Assembly: GCF_010092445.1 (NCBI RefSeq)
Contig: NZ_CP048031.1
Coordinates: 1,984,001-2,048,000, forward strand
Source of the DNA: Shewanella sp. Arc9-LZ
Lineage (GTDB): Bacteria; Pseudomonadota; Gammaproteobacteria; Enterobacterales; Shewanellaceae
Direction: 5' to 3'
Length of the DNA stretch: 64,000 nt
The stretch's first letter is position 1, and every line of letters begins with the position of its first letter. Made by a program: the position numbers and the translations under genes. The notes beneath the pieces were generated by a model. It saw only the letters and a list, made by a program, of their open reading frames with translations. It searched no databases and was not told the origin of the DNA. Shown piece by piece: positions 1-9,322 of this stretch.

Positions 1-1
1 A

Positions 2-148
2 GAAGGTGATGCCTCTTTAGCGGGTGATTTAGGTCCTGAGGGGATGAAGTTTATTGCTAGTCAATACAGCCCTACCGGATTGCCATTATTGTTAATTGGT
101 AATGAAGTCAGCGGCACCACTGTGGTATATCAATTACGTTTACAGTAA
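2..148 (+). CDS. C-terminal end of a choice-of-anchor/PhoX-like secreted protein (partial)
   Basis: The 5' part lies outside the window. The visible 48 residues end with a GPEG(M)KFI segment and a NEVSGTTVVYQL tail, which I recognise from the C-terminus of large secreted 'choice-of-anchor I' or phosphatase-like beta-propeller proteins. No catalytic residues can be judged from this fragment. A rho-independent terminator follows about 60 bases after the stop codon, so this is the end of its transcription unit. The family call rests on memory of the C-terminal motif only. Confidence 0.55.
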   Translation, partial: EGDASLAGDLGPEGMKFIASQYSPTGLPLLLIGNEVSGTTVVYQLRLQ

Positions 149-207
149 CGATATCGCTACTTCTGTATCATTACGGCTATTTTATATTAGCCACAAATTA
201 GTAACTC

Positions 208-240
208 AAAACGCCAAGTCTAACTCGCTTGGCGTTTTTT
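208..240 (+). terminator. Rho-independent terminator
   Basis: A 9-bp perfect stem (AACGCCAAG at 210-218, CTTGGCGTT at 228-236) is followed by a T run. It closes the transcript of the protein ending at 148 and separates it from the SulP gene. Confidence 0.85.
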
Positions 241-335
241 ATTGGATGAAATTTTATTTATCGTTGGTGAATATGTCGTAATTAATTTGAAATAAAACTA
301 TGATAACAACCTGCTTTATTATTATTGAGGTTGTT

Positions 336-2102
336 GTGTTACTGAGTCGGTTATATGGATTTATGCCTGGTTTAGAAACCTTTTCTCGTTACGAGCGAAG
401 CTGGCTTAAAGATGATGTTCGTGCTGGTTTATCTGTTGCTGCAGTCGCTTTACCCGTGGCAATTGCGTATGCGCAGTTAACGGGCGTGAATGCAGCTGTA
501 GGTTTGTATTCATGCGTGTTGCCGATGCTCATCTACGCCTTATTTGGCACCTCAAGACAACTAATCGTTGGCCCTGATGCTGCAACATGTGCGGTAATTG
601 CCGCCGTTGTGACCCCTCTAGCGGCCGGCGATAGCCTAAAACATTGGCAATTAGTGATGACCATGACCGTGATGACAGGGTTTTGGTGCTTGATTGCAAG
701 TCGATTTAAATTAGGCGTGTTAGCCGATTTCTTATCCAAACCCATTCTGATGGGGCTGCTTAACGGTGTCGCCATTACCATTATTGTGGGGCAATTCTCA
801 AAAATATTCGGTTTTACCTTTGATGAAAAATACTTGCTTGAACGCCTAGGCGGTGCGCCAAGTTATTTATCACAAACTCACATACCGACATTGATGATGG
901 CTATTCTCACTGTGGTTGTTTATTTTGTGATGAAGCGGTTAAAACCGACATGGCCAGCATCAATGTTTGCTATTGCAGTCGGTGGTGCATTGGTGTGGGC
1001 TTTTCATTTAACCGATTATGATGTGGCGGTTATTGGTAGCGTGGCAGGTGGCTTGCCATCATTTCAAGCTCCTGTGTTTAACATTGGTATTGCGCGTGAA
1101 TTAGTGATGCCGGCACTCAACTTAGCCATGGTCAGTTTTGTGAGTATGATGCTGACCGCGCGCAGTTTTGCCGCTAAAAATGGTTACGACATTGATGCTG
1201 ACAAAGAGTTTAAAGCCTTGGGCTTAGCCAATATTGCTTCCGCATTATCGCAAGGTTTTGCCGTGAGTGGTGCCAATTCTCGTACTGCGGTAAACGATGC
1301 GAATGGCGGTAAAACTCAGTTAGTGTCGGTGATTGCTGCAGTGTTAATCGCCGTAGTGGCGGTGTTTTTAACCGCGCCGTTAGAGTTTATTCCCAGCGCA
1401 GCGCTCGGGGTAGTATTAGTGATAGCGTCTGTGCACCTTATCGACTTAAAAGCGATTTGGGGCTTACGTTTACGTGATCGCCAAGCCTTTTATTTAGCTT
1501 TAACCACTTTCCTCGCAGTACTTTTTATTGGCGTGATCCCTGGGATCACCCTTGCAGTGTTATTAGGATTGTTTCAGTTTCTTCGTACGGTTATGCGACC
1601 GACGGATCAAGTGTTGGGACTGGATGCTAAAGGCATTATTCGCAGCTTAGATAGCAGCGACAAAGCCTCATCGGTACCTGGTGTGTTTATTTATCGGTTC
1701 AATTCTCCGTTGACCTATTTTAATGCCACCTATTTTAAGCGCCGTCTACTGGAACGCTTTGCTCGGCAGAACCAACTTGAAACGGTCGAATGTGTGATTA
1801 TAGATGCGGTACCTTGCTTTACTCATTTAGATCTAAGCGTAATGGCAATGCTGACCGACATCGATGTGTTATTAAGAAAGCGTGGTGTCAGTTTAGTGTT
1901 GGCAGGGCGTAAGCGGCAGTTAATTAGCTGGTTTGAACAAACAGATATGGTGTCTGGCGAAGAAGGTATTACTATTCGCTCAGATTTATATCTCGCCTTA
2001 AAAATGCAACAAAGTCATGTTGCAGCGTGTGAAGCACAAAAGCTTGATGATAGTCATAGCGATGATTCAACCGAGGCCGTATTAACACATAGTCAAATTT
2101 AA
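336..2102 (+). CDS. SulP-family inorganic anion transporter with STAS domain
   Basis: Predicted inner-membrane anion transporter (sulfate, bicarbonate or related anions) of the SulP/SLC26 family. The N-terminal two thirds are a run of hydrophobic helices with the early family signature VALPVAIAYAQLTGV followed by GLYSCVLP. The last ~130 residues have the shape of a cytoplasmic STAS domain (VECVIIDAVPCFTHLDLSVM). An open frame extends to ATG 300, but GTG 336 has a GAGG box five bases upstream; ATG 363 is a third option. Total length near 590 residues is normal for the family. Substrate cannot be told from sequence. Confidence 0.88.
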   Translation: MLLSRLYGFMPGLETFSRYERSWLKDDVRAGLSVAAVALPVAIAYAQLTGVNAAVGLYSCVLPMLIYALFGTSRQLIVGPDAATCAVIAAVVTPLAAGDSLKHWQLVMTMTVMTGFWCLIASRFKLGVLADFLSKPILMGLLNGVAITIIVGQFSKIFGFTFDEKYLLERLGGAPSYLSQTHIPTLMMAILTVVVYFVMKRLKPTWPASMFAIAVGGALVWAFHLTDYDVAVIGSVAGGLPSFQAPVFNIGIARELVMPALNLAMVSFVSMMLTARSFAAKNGYDIDADKEFKALGLANIASALSQGFAVSGANSRTAVNDANGGKTQLVSVIAAVLIAVVAVFLTAPLEFIPSAALGVVLVIASVHLIDLKAIWGLRLRDRQAFYLALTTFLAVLFIGVIPGITLAVLLGLFQFLRTVMRPTDQVLGLDAKGIIRSLDSSDKASSVPGVFIYRFNSPLTYFNATYFKRRLLERFARQNQLETVECVIIDAVPCFTHLDLSVMAMLTDIDVLLRKRGVSLVLAGRKRQLISWFEQTDMVSGEEGITIRSDLYLALKMQQSHVAACEAQKLDDSHSDDSTEAVLTHSQI

Positions 2103-2330
2103 CCATTAGGTTTAGCTGGTACTGTGTGTTAGCTTGGTTTAAGTTTATGAATTTTAAAGATTTTAATAAATGTTGTTCATGGCGGTTTTATTCTATAAAA
2201 TCGCCGAAAATAACCAAGGTATGGCAATCATACTTTGTAATGACGCCCCCTCGAAAATCAGGCCCTTAATTTCCTTTCTGTGCCCTTGAGTAAAGTAAAA
2301 AGCGTAGTCTTTCTGTTGGATGTGGCATAT

Positions 2331-2954
2331 ATGGTTTCGCAAGTAAGTGAAGCAATGCTGGATGTGATCGCAGATGCGTTAGTCGATAAAGGGTATATCC
2401 TTTTATCTGATATCATTCCTGATTATGTAAGTTTAGCCTTGCTTGACAAAGTGCAAGCTCAGCAAGATATTGATTTTAAAAAAGCCGCCATTGGTCGAGG
2501 GATTGAACAACAAATCAATACTGAAATTCGCTCGGATAAAATTAGCTGGTTAGACAATCAAGATCATATTGACCGTGAATATTTATCGATTATGAGCCAA
2601 TTGAAAGACGGGTTAAATCGTCGTTTGTTTATGGGGCTGTTTGACTTTGAAAGTCACTATGCTGTTTATGAGCCTGGTGCTTTTTATAAAAAACATGTTG
2701 ATGCGTTGCATGGCAGCCAAAATCGTATTTTATCGACAGTATTTTTCTTGAATCCAGATTGGCAACACAGCGATGGTGGCGAATTGATCATTTATGATGA
2801 GTTTGATGCACCTTTAGAAGTCGTTAATCCTAAAATTGGTACCTTGGTATTGTTTTTAAGTGAACGCTTTCCGCATGAAGTCAGGCCGACCACAAAAACC
2901 CGTAATAGTATTGCCGGCTGGTTTAGGGTGAGTAACGCGAATCACGGTTTTTAA
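2331..2954 (+). CDS. 2OG-Fe(II) oxygenase (prolyl 4-hydroxylase-like)
   Basis: Predicted iron- and 2-oxoglutarate-dependent dioxygenase. The iron-binding triad is visible as HVD (in FYKKHVDALHG) and the distal His in FPHEV. The 2OG-binding Arg lies in the TRNSIAGWFR segment that follows. The double-stranded beta-helix core (STVFFLNPDW, GGELIIYD, IGTLVLFLS) matches the 2OG-FeII_Oxy_3 type. The frame is open to GTG 2280, but ATG 2331 removes an unlikely hydrophobic N-terminus. The substrate is not known; it could be a protein prolyl residue or a small molecule. It stands alone between two + strand genes. Confidence 0.85.
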   Translation: MVSQVSEAMLDVIADALVDKGYILLSDIIPDYVSLALLDKVQAQQDIDFKKAAIGRGIEQQINTEIRSDKISWLDNQDHIDREYLSIMSQLKDGLNRRLFMGLFDFESHYAVYEPGAFYKKHVDALHGSQNRILSTVFFLNPDWQHSDGGELIIYDEFDAPLEVVNPKIGTLVLFLSERFPHEVRPTTKTRNSIAGWFRVSNANHGF

Positions 2955-3105
2955 TTCTACCGTTGGCAAGGGATCCGTCTTTAGTGATTGGTTGTAGCAA
3001 CAGCAAAACAATGTTTTTACGCGATAGATAAAAACATTGTAGTTGCTGGCTGTAAATCTATATGCAGTTAAGGTAATGTAACCTTTTACTATAAGGAGCG
3101 TTAAT

Positions 3106-3726
3106 TTGAGCTGGATTAATAGACAAGATTGCTTAATGGGCGAACATGTTATCCTAGAGCCACTGTCTTTCGATCACGTTCCTGGATTAACTGTGGCTGC
3201 CAGTGATGGCGATTTGTGGACATTATGGTTTACGCAAATTCCTAATGCCGATGGTATGAAAGCGTATGTCGAGCATGCTTTAGCTCGTGAAAACAAAGGC
3301 GAAGCGGTCGCGTTTGCGGTGCGTGATAAAGTCTCTGGCAATATTATTGGTTGTACTCGAATTTGCCACTGGGACCAACCTAATCGTAGACTCGAAATAG
3401 GCTACACTTGGTACGCTAAATCTTATCAACGTAGTGCTATTAATACTGAGTCCAAGTTATTATTACTCCGCTATGCATTTAATACCTTAGATGCTATCGC
3501 GGTCGAATTCAGGACGCATTGGCATAATCATGCCTCTCGAAACGCTATCGCACGGTTGGGTGCTAAGCAAGATGGCATTATACGCAATCATAAAATTCAA
3601 GCTGACGGGACTATTCGTGACACTGTGGTGTTTTCGATTATTGAAACCGAATGGCCTCAAGTTGAACAATTTTTAACATCTCGTTTAGCGCATTATCAAT
3701 CGTTAACTTTATCTCCAAATTTCTAA
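3106..3726 (+). CDS. GNAT-family N-acetyltransferase (RimJ/RimL-like)
   Basis: Predicted acetyl-CoA-dependent N-acetyltransferase. It has the RimJ/RimL-type order: an N-terminal LEPLSFDHVPGL strand-helix, the central IIGCTRI and RRLEIGYTWYAKSYQRSAINTE segment where acetyl-CoA binds, and HNHASRNAIARLGAKQDG near the C-terminus. The start is TTG, chosen because AAGGAG lies seven bases upstream at 3093-3098 and no better start is near. The gene is followed after 18 bases by a secreted-protein gene and may be co-transcribed with it. The substrate is unknown. Confidence 0.85.
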   Translation: MSWINRQDCLMGEHVILEPLSFDHVPGLTVAASDGDLWTLWFTQIPNADGMKAYVEHALARENKGEAVAFAVRDKVSGNIIGCTRICHWDQPNRRLEIGYTWYAKSYQRSAINTESKLLLLRYAFNTLDAIAVEFRTHWHNHASRNAIARLGAKQDGIIRNHKIQADGTIRDTVVFSIIETEWPQVEQFLTSRLAHYQSLTLSPNF

Positions 3727-3744
3727 AAACGAAGGGAAACAACC

Positions 3745-4149
3745 ATGAACAAATCTGCTATGTGGGTTTTTACTGTGTCGGCTATATGCATGAGTGTAAC
3801 TGCACACGCAGAAGATGCTGCAGAAAAAGCATTCACTGATGAACTACTTGAATGTGCAGCGTATTATCAAATTAGCTCGGAAGCGATTGCTGCGATGAAT
3901 GCCCCACAAATGAAAGCGGTGGGTGATCGTTTAAAAACCTCTGCAATTGATGCCGTGGCGATAGCGGGTAAGTACCGTGCCCCAGAGCAAGTTGAAAAAG
4001 ATGTTGTTGCTGCTAAACAAAAGCAAATTGATAAATTAGCTGGGTCGAATAACTTAGGCGCATTGATGTCAAAATACAAAGACTCTTGCAAATCGATTGT
4101 CACAGACCCACAGAAGCGCTTAGATTATTGGGTTATGGCGACCATGTAA
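3745..4149 (+). CDS. Secreted small protein of unknown function
   Basis: A 134-residue protein with a clear signal peptide (positively charged start, hydrophobic core, likely cleavage after AHA near residue 22), so probably periplasmic. The mature part is helical and charged with two Cys (LLECAAYY and KDSCKS) that could form a disulfide. I do not recognise the family. A GAAGGGA ribosome-binding site precedes the ATG, and it may share a transcript with the acetyltransferase upstream. Confidence 0.7.
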   Translation: MNKSAMWVFTVSAICMSVTAHAEDAAEKAFTDELLECAAYYQISSEAIAAMNAPQMKAVGDRLKTSAIDAVAIAGKYRAPEQVEKDVVAAKQKQIDKLAGSNNLGALMSKYKDSCKSIVTDPQKRLDYWVMATM

Positions 4150-4167
4150 TGGTTTGTTAGATATAGA

Positions 4168-4206
4168 CATAACCACGTAGAGGCAACTCTCGTGGTTATT
4201 TTTTTA
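4168..4206 (+). terminator. Terminator between convergent genes
   Basis: The stem AACCACG (4171-4177) with CGTGGTT (4191-4197), followed by a run of T, ends the + strand transcript. It lies directly against the stop codon of the convergent ydbL-like gene. Confidence 0.8.
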
Positions 4207-4528
4207 GCCATTGCCCTTGTGGCGTTTGGATCATATGCCCAGGTTCCGCTGCTTCAATCGCTTTTTGAGCCGCAAGAGTGGCAATTTTATCTAGGCTAAT
4301 TTTATTTCTCTCAGCGATGAGTTGATAATAGTGTTTGCGTTTGGTATTAACCGTGAGTACTAGCTGTTGTGTTTCTTTTGATTGAATGACAACACCTAAA
4401 TAACCGTTTGTTTGCTCACCTACTAGTCTGGCCGTTTTGGCTTGTTGCAATGTCATTGCCCAAGCAGTGGCACACCATAATAAACTGGTTAAGCATACGG
4501 CAGTGGCTAAAACGAATCTAGATTTCAT
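4196..4528 (-). CDS. ydbL: YdbL-family protein (DUF1318)
   Basis: A 110-residue periplasmic protein with a signal peptide ending near AWA. The mature sequence has the YdbL-type pattern (LQQAKTARLVGEQTNGYLG, then RNKISLDKIATLAAQKAIE near the end). In Enterobacteria ydbL, ynbE and ydbH form a set linked to phospholipid traffic between the membranes; the same order here (ydbH, ynbE, ydbL on the minus strand) supports the call. It probably modulates the YdbH-YnbE bridge. Confidence 0.85.
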   Translation of the reverse strand: MKSRFVLATAVCLTSLLWCATAWAMTLQQAKTARLVGEQTNGYLGVVIQSKETQQLVLTVNTKRKHYYQLIAERNKISLDKIATLAAQKAIEAAEPGHMIQTPQGQWLKK

Positions 4529-4543
4529 CTTGATAACCTCTGC

Positions 4544-4744
4544 TTAAAATAACTCGTCATTCTCAAGTAAATTATTGAGTTCTTTTTCCACTTTAATTCT
4601 AATTTCATGCTCAATTTTAACATTTAAGTTAATGACAATTGGCTTGTCAGGTGGCTCTATCTTTACGGTAGGCGTACAAGCTGATAACCATAACGATGCC
4701 ATTATGGTGCTGATACTGACTAAATATGTCGATGAATATTTCAC
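4544..4744 (-). CDS. ynbE: YnbE-family lipoprotein
   Basis: A 66-residue protein with a lipobox (LWLSAC, Cys at about residue 22), followed by TPTVKIEPPDKPIVINLNVKIEHEI, the usual YnbE core. The family member in E. coli is an outer-membrane lipoprotein partner of YdbH, extending its beta-structure to the outer membrane. It lies 21 bases after ydbH and 15 before ydbL, an obvious operon. Confidence 0.88.
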   Translation of the reverse strand: MKYSSTYLVSISTIMASLWLSACTPTVKIEPPDKPIVINLNVKIEHEIRIKVEKELNNLLENDELF

Positions 4745-4765
4745 GTGGACGATCCTTTTATGCTG

Positions 4766-7700
4766 CTATTGGACTTTTGCTTCAATTTTGCTTTGTAGCT
4801 GATTACCGATCTGAGTACTTTTGTATAACTGAATTAAGTTTTCTTGGTGAGAGTAATTAAGGTGAACAGGGCGCTCAATGTCACGGCTGTTACCTTTTAC
4901 TGCAATATTAATCTGTGCATCGCCGTTGGGTATCATGTCAAAGGAGCTCGACAATTCAGTATAGTTAAGATGCTCAAGTGCGGTAAAGACTAATCCAAGA
5001 TAAGGCTGAGATAATTCTAGCTGATCCATTGCAGGATTTCCGGCAACTTCAATTAATCCTCCAGGTGCTCGCGCAGCCAGTTTGCCACCAGTAACAGTCA
5101 CTTTGCCATCAACCAGTACCGCGGGTAATACGCCATCAAATAAGCCATTGGCTTTAACACCCACTTGCGGTTGCTCTTCTAAGAATTTTTCTAGGCTCAA
5201 CCCTTGTAATAATAAGTATCCATAAGATTTATCATGCAGTTTTAGTACAAACTCAGGTAATAAAAAGCGTCCATCAAGCATGTCGCCGCTGGCGGTAAGG
5301 TTGATGTTGGTCTCGCTTAACCCTGTAACTTGCTGTAACCAATTGGTCGGCGTTTTATTGCCGTCTTTATTGAGTTCGATATCGGCATTCAAATTCAAGT
5401 TTGTTAGCGATAAACCAAGTTTAGCTTGCTGTAAACTGATTGCGGTTTGTGGGCAGACTAATTGACTGTGAGCAAAGTGTTTTTCAGCCGCAGGAGTATT
5501 AGGACCATCGTGAGTTTGCTGCCAGTTAAATTGGCATTGGGCAAACACGTCACCGCCATTAAAGGTTTTATCTTCCCATTGACCTGACAAAGATGACAAC
5601 TGTTGTTGAATTTTCATTTCAAACTGACTGGTGTTGCCTATTTCGCTTAATGCAAAACCTGCGATTAGTTTGCTGTGGCCTTGAATTGTAAAGTTATCTG
5701 GCAGGGGTTGGACTTTTTGTAATGTCTTCAGTGCTATTTCAATGTCGGTATCAAAAGTCCATTGGCCAGCTAATGATAATGGGCTTTTTTTATCGGCAAA
5801 TTTAAGTAAGTGATAACTGCTTAAGTTAAGGGTATCGAGTTGCCATTGTTCGCTACCAACCAGTAATCCTTTGGATAAATTGAGCTGCTGAGTAACCGTA
5901 ATATTATCAAGTGCAAGTAGTGGTTGTCGGCGACTTTTGCCCAGTTGCTTGGTGATATCGAGTTTATTGATACGCCAAGCTATGTCGTTGGTTGCAGGGT
6001 TTTGTAACCAACGTTCTAGCGACTTGTCGATGGGCTCATCTTGATGTAACGCCAAGATTATACCTTGATTGATGGCAATATCGGCTTTGTTAACCGAGGC
6101 CAGTGTGGTTGATAGTTTACTGTTGTCCACTTGGGTTGCTTGCTGAACAATCAATTGGCCAATTTGCAGTGTAAACGGAGATAGATTGAGTTGAGTATTA
6201 TTTCGTTTGAATGACATGGTCGAGGTGTCGTTAAGCACAAGTCCGAATGACCCTAATAGTGCAGAAGATTTTTTGGTCTGCTTGGTATGTTGTTCATTCT
6301 CACTGGTAATACTGCGCAATATACTTGTGTTGTTGACGGCTACGCTGGAGCTTGGCAGCAATGACAGTTCGAGTTGATTTTGTTGCCACTGCGATATTTG
6401 ACCGACTAGATTCACTTTCGCATTAGAAAGTGACAGCTGCTCTAACGGGATCTCAGGGAATAAGGCTTTTATATCAATTAGACTTGGAGCCATCGCGGTT
6501 ACTGGTGCTGATGTTGGTTCGGATATATTTTCACTAACGGTTACGGTTGTGTTGGCTGTGGTGAGTGTGTTAACTGGCTGTTGTTGTGTCTTGGCTGTTG
6601 CTTCCGGGGTCGACAATGCCATACCCCAATCGAAATGACTGTTAAATTGTTGATGACTATTGAATGTGGTGTGCGCCAGTTTTAATTTGCTTTGGAGCAA
6701 TAACCCTTCAATGCTGACGCTTAGGTCAGGAATTGACACCTGCAGAGGTAGAGCATCATTTTGCAGCGGGATAACGACTTCAACGGGATAGGCCATGCCT
6801 ACATCGATACTGGCTAGCTGAGAAGGTGATTTAGGGGTTAACTGTTCAATGATATGAACTATTTGATTGGCGTGATCATCGGCTAACAATGCAATTAATT
6901 TATTTCTGTCGTCTTGTGAGGGCGACAGTTGGTAGTGTAGCGGGGCAATATCAAGTTTTAGCGCGAAGGCATCGATGGTTTTACTGTTGTCTAGTGAGGC
7001 CTGTAGCGGGTAATTGCCCAAATTAAGCATCGCCTTAATGGGTTGTTGCGGCGAAAAATAGACACTAGGCCAAAGTGGCGAGTGCAAAGATAATCCGTCT
7101 ATCGATTGCTGACTGCTCATCTCGCCGCTGATTAAGTTAATTTTACTGTTGGCTGTCCATTGGCCTTCTATGGTGACTTGCTGTTGACGAATGGGTTGTA
7201 GAAGTTGTGATAGCTGCGTATGCAAACCATGAAGCATATTGTTGCTTTGCGCTTGTTGTGACTGTTGTTTATTGTTTAATAAGCTTAAATATTGTTCTAA
7301 TGAATCAAGCCCTTGATAGCTTAACCCTAAATCAACAAGGGTGTTAAATTGCCAAGCACGTTTGTCTAAGCTGGCATCTAGGCTAAATAGCGGGAAGTCA
7401 TTAAATCGCCACAAGGTATTTAGTTGACCTTTTTGGGTCAACGTAAGCTGGTCCATCTTTAAAGTGTGTTGCTGTGGGAGATCTTTATCCAGCACTGGTA
7501 GCTTAATGTTTATTTCACCTAGCTCAATAGTGGGTAATTTTGCGAGGTTGAGTTGCATTGCCGCTGGAGATTCTTCAGTTTGTTGTGATTGACGAATGAA
7601 AAAACTGTCGCCCAAATCAACATAGACACTCTGGGTTTTGATGCTAACGATATCGTCGGCGTTGATTTGTTGGTTTTTAAGAATTTGCAGGCTGTCACGC

Positions 7701-7948
7701 AGCTCAAGATTGAACTCTTGGATAGCGATATGACTGTCTTCAATTTTTAGGACTAACCTGGGGATCCGAATATGATTAAATGAGACATATTCGGCATCAA
7801 AATTAAGCACTTCTATGTGGTTGTCGGCTAATAAGTTGTTGAGTATTTTGACCGTAAGAGGTTTGGCATTTTCGATAATGGCCCATACTAAAGCGACTGT
7901 ACAAAACAGCATAAAGAGTAAAACTTTGCTAAGGCTCGATATGCGCAA
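4766..7948 (-). CDS. ydbH: YdbH-family intermembrane phospholipid transport protein (AsmA-like)
   Basis: A 1060-residue protein with an N-terminal membrane anchor (VLLFMLFCTVALVWAI) and a long beta-rich periplasmic body. In E. coli, YdbH, TamB and YhdP are partly redundant AsmA-like bridges that move phospholipid to the outer membrane. The C-terminal part (VKANGLFDGVLPAVLVDGKVTV, GGLIEVAG) carries the characteristic DUF3971/YdbH pattern. First gene of a three-gene minus-strand operon with ynbE and ydbL. Length fits the family, though the middle is rich in Gln and poorly conserved in my memory of relatives. Confidence 0.85.
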   Translation of the reverse strand: MRISSLSKVLLFMLFCTVALVWAIIENAKPLTVKILNNLLADNHIEVLNFDAEYVSFNHIRIPRLVLKIEDSHIAIQEFNLELRDSLQILKNQQINADDIVSIKTQSVYVDLGDSFFIRQSQQTEESPAAMQLNLAKLPTIELGEINIKLPVLDKDLPQQHTLKMDQLTLTQKGQLNTLWRFNDFPLFSLDASLDKRAWQFNTLVDLGLSYQGLDSLEQYLSLLNNKQQSQQAQSNNMLHGLHTQLSQLLQPIRQQQVTIEGQWTANSKINLISGEMSSQQSIDGLSLHSPLWPSVYFSPQQPIKAMLNLGNYPLQASLDNSKTIDAFALKLDIAPLHYQLSPSQDDRNKLIALLADDHANQIVHIIEQLTPKSPSQLASIDVGMAYPVEVVIPLQNDALPLQVSIPDLSVSIEGLLLQSKLKLAHTTFNSHQQFNSHFDWGMALSTPEATAKTQQQPVNTLTTANTTVTVSENISEPTSAPVTAMAPSLIDIKALFPEIPLEQLSLSNAKVNLVGQISQWQQNQLELSLLPSSSVAVNNTSILRSITSENEQHTKQTKKSSALLGSFGLVLNDTSTMSFKRNNTQLNLSPFTLQIGQLIVQQATQVDNSKLSTTLASVNKADIAINQGIILALHQDEPIDKSLERWLQNPATNDIAWRINKLDITKQLGKSRRQPLLALDNITVTQQLNLSKGLLVGSEQWQLDTLNLSSYHLLKFADKKSPLSLAGQWTFDTDIEIALKTLQKVQPLPDNFTIQGHSKLIAGFALSEIGNTSQFEMKIQQQLSSLSGQWEDKTFNGGDVFAQCQFNWQQTHDGPNTPAAEKHFAHSQLVCPQTAISLQQAKLGLSLTNLNLNADIELNKDGNKTPTNWLQQVTGLSETNINLTASGDMLDGRFLLPEFVLKLHDKSYGYLLLQGLSLEKFLEEQPQVGVKANGLFDGVLPAVLVDGKVTVTGGKLAARAPGGLIEVAGNPAMDQLELSQPYLGLVFTALEHLNYTELSSSFDMIPNGDAQINIAVKGNSRDIERPVHLNYSHQENLIQLYKSTQIGNQLQSKIEAKVQ

Positions 7949-8313
7949 TAGTGACTCGCTTTACATTTGTTTGTTCATTGATAACGATGTGCCCGTTAAT
8001 AATGTTGCAGTTATTATCTGAATTTGGCTATAAGATTGATTAATATCGGCCATGGTAATAATCCTACTCATTATCTGCCATTAAAGGAGATAAATTATCT
8101 ACAGACTGTTGTTGATTAAACGCTGCATTAGATGAAAATTATTAGCCAGTAAATAATTAAAATAGCAATAAACAGTTGTTTGTTTAACGATGTGTACACC
8201 GATAATTTAATGTTATCCATGCTAAAAATGTCAATTAGCTTAGCATGGTATCAGCAGTAGATTGTTAAAATATAATACATTATTAATCTAGGTTTAATGT
8301 AGTGTTAATCCAA
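7949..8313. other. Intergenic region upstream of ydbH
   Basis: About 365 AT-rich bases between the ydbH start and the cdd terminator. It must contain the minus-strand ydbH promoter. I see no reading frame, RNA gene or clear repeat in it. Confidence 0.5.
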
Positions 8314-8340
8314 ATAAAAAAAGGCGCTTATTAGCGCCTT
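8312..8340 (-). terminator. cdd terminator
   Basis: AAGGCGC (8321-8327) pairs with GCGCCTT (8334-8340). On the minus strand the stem is followed by a long T run (8313-8322), so it terminates cdd. Confidence 0.85.
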
Positions 8341-8380
8341 CCATCTATCTGAATATTTAACATAGTAAGTTTGCTGTTAT

Positions 8381-9277
8381 TTATCCCAGCAATGGTTCTA
8401 CAACCATATGTTGAAGCTCAATCGGTGCGATTGCATGCAGAGCATCCATAGCAGCGCCGACCAAGGTAATTTTGCCTACTGATGATTCGACTAATACCGC
8501 GCGCTTTATTTCGCTGTATTGACGGTTATGGCGGATTAAATTGGATAATGCCATTTGCATCGGTTGCATTGATGGATTAAATGCCGCACTTTCAGCATAA
8601 CGACCACAGAAAGTGGCGCCGTCGTTAGTTTCTAATACAACAGCGGCATTGCTATTAGTATATGGCGCGTAACTGAGGCCCATTTGATCAATGGCTTCGA
8701 TGATCATTGGGTCATCTGAATCACAATTAAATTCTTGCTCGCGCTTACATAATAGTGGCACGGTTATATCTAAGTCTGCCGGCCCAAACGCATAAGGTAA
8801 ATAATGCGCTAATGTTTGGGTTGGTTGATTAGGCAGGTGAATATTTATCTTACTGCCATTGACTAGTTCGTTCATAAATTGGCGACAATGACCACAAGGA
8901 CTGAAGTTTACAATGATATCAACAATTTCTGTTTCACCACTTAACCATGCATGACTGATGGCACTTTGTTCAGCATGAACACTGTGAAATAACGCTTCTC
9001 CGGGTAATTCTAAATTAGCACCCATGTACAAGTCGCCACTGCCACCTTTTGCAATAGCACCGACATAAAATTCGCTTATCGGTGGGTTAGCGAGTGCTGC
9101 GGCAATAGGTAATAAATCCATGAGCACTTGTTGCTCTGTTTTACCGCTTGCGTTAACTAGGCCTGCAAATTGACTTGCATCAATATGACCGCAAAATTGC
9201 TCGTGTAATAATGGCACAAGCGCATTGGCCAGAGGTTTGTCTAGTTGAGTAATGCTTTCTAAAAAACGATTTTGCAT
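8381..9277 (-). CDS. cdd: Cytidine deaminase
   Basis: Hydrolyses cytidine and deoxycytidine to uridine and deoxyuridine in pyrimidine salvage. The zinc and catalytic residues are visible as HAE ([13 protein letters not shown]) and PCGHC ([15 protein letters not shown]). The 298-residue length matches the long, two-domain dimeric form found in E. coli (294), in which the C-terminal domain is a degenerate copy. Cytoplasmic. Single gene with its own terminator. Confidence 0.95.
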   Translation of the reverse strand: MQNRFLESITQLDKPLANALVPLLHEQFCGHIDASQFAGLVNASGKTEQQVLMDLLPIAAALANPPISEFYVGAIAKGGSGDLYMGANLELPGEALFHSVHAEQSAISHAWLSGETEIVDIIVNFSPCGHCRQFMNELVNGSKINIHLPNQPTQTLAHYLPYAFGPADLDITVPLLCKREQEFNCDSDDPMIIEAIDQMGLSYAPYTNSNAAVVLETNDGATFCGRYAESAAFNPSMQPMQMALSNLIRHNRQYSEIKRAVLVESSVGKITLVGAAMDALHAIAPIELQHMVVEPLLG

Positions 9278-9322
9278 TCCCTTAATCCTTAGATGAAATA
9301 AATTGGGTAAAAATAAAATTTA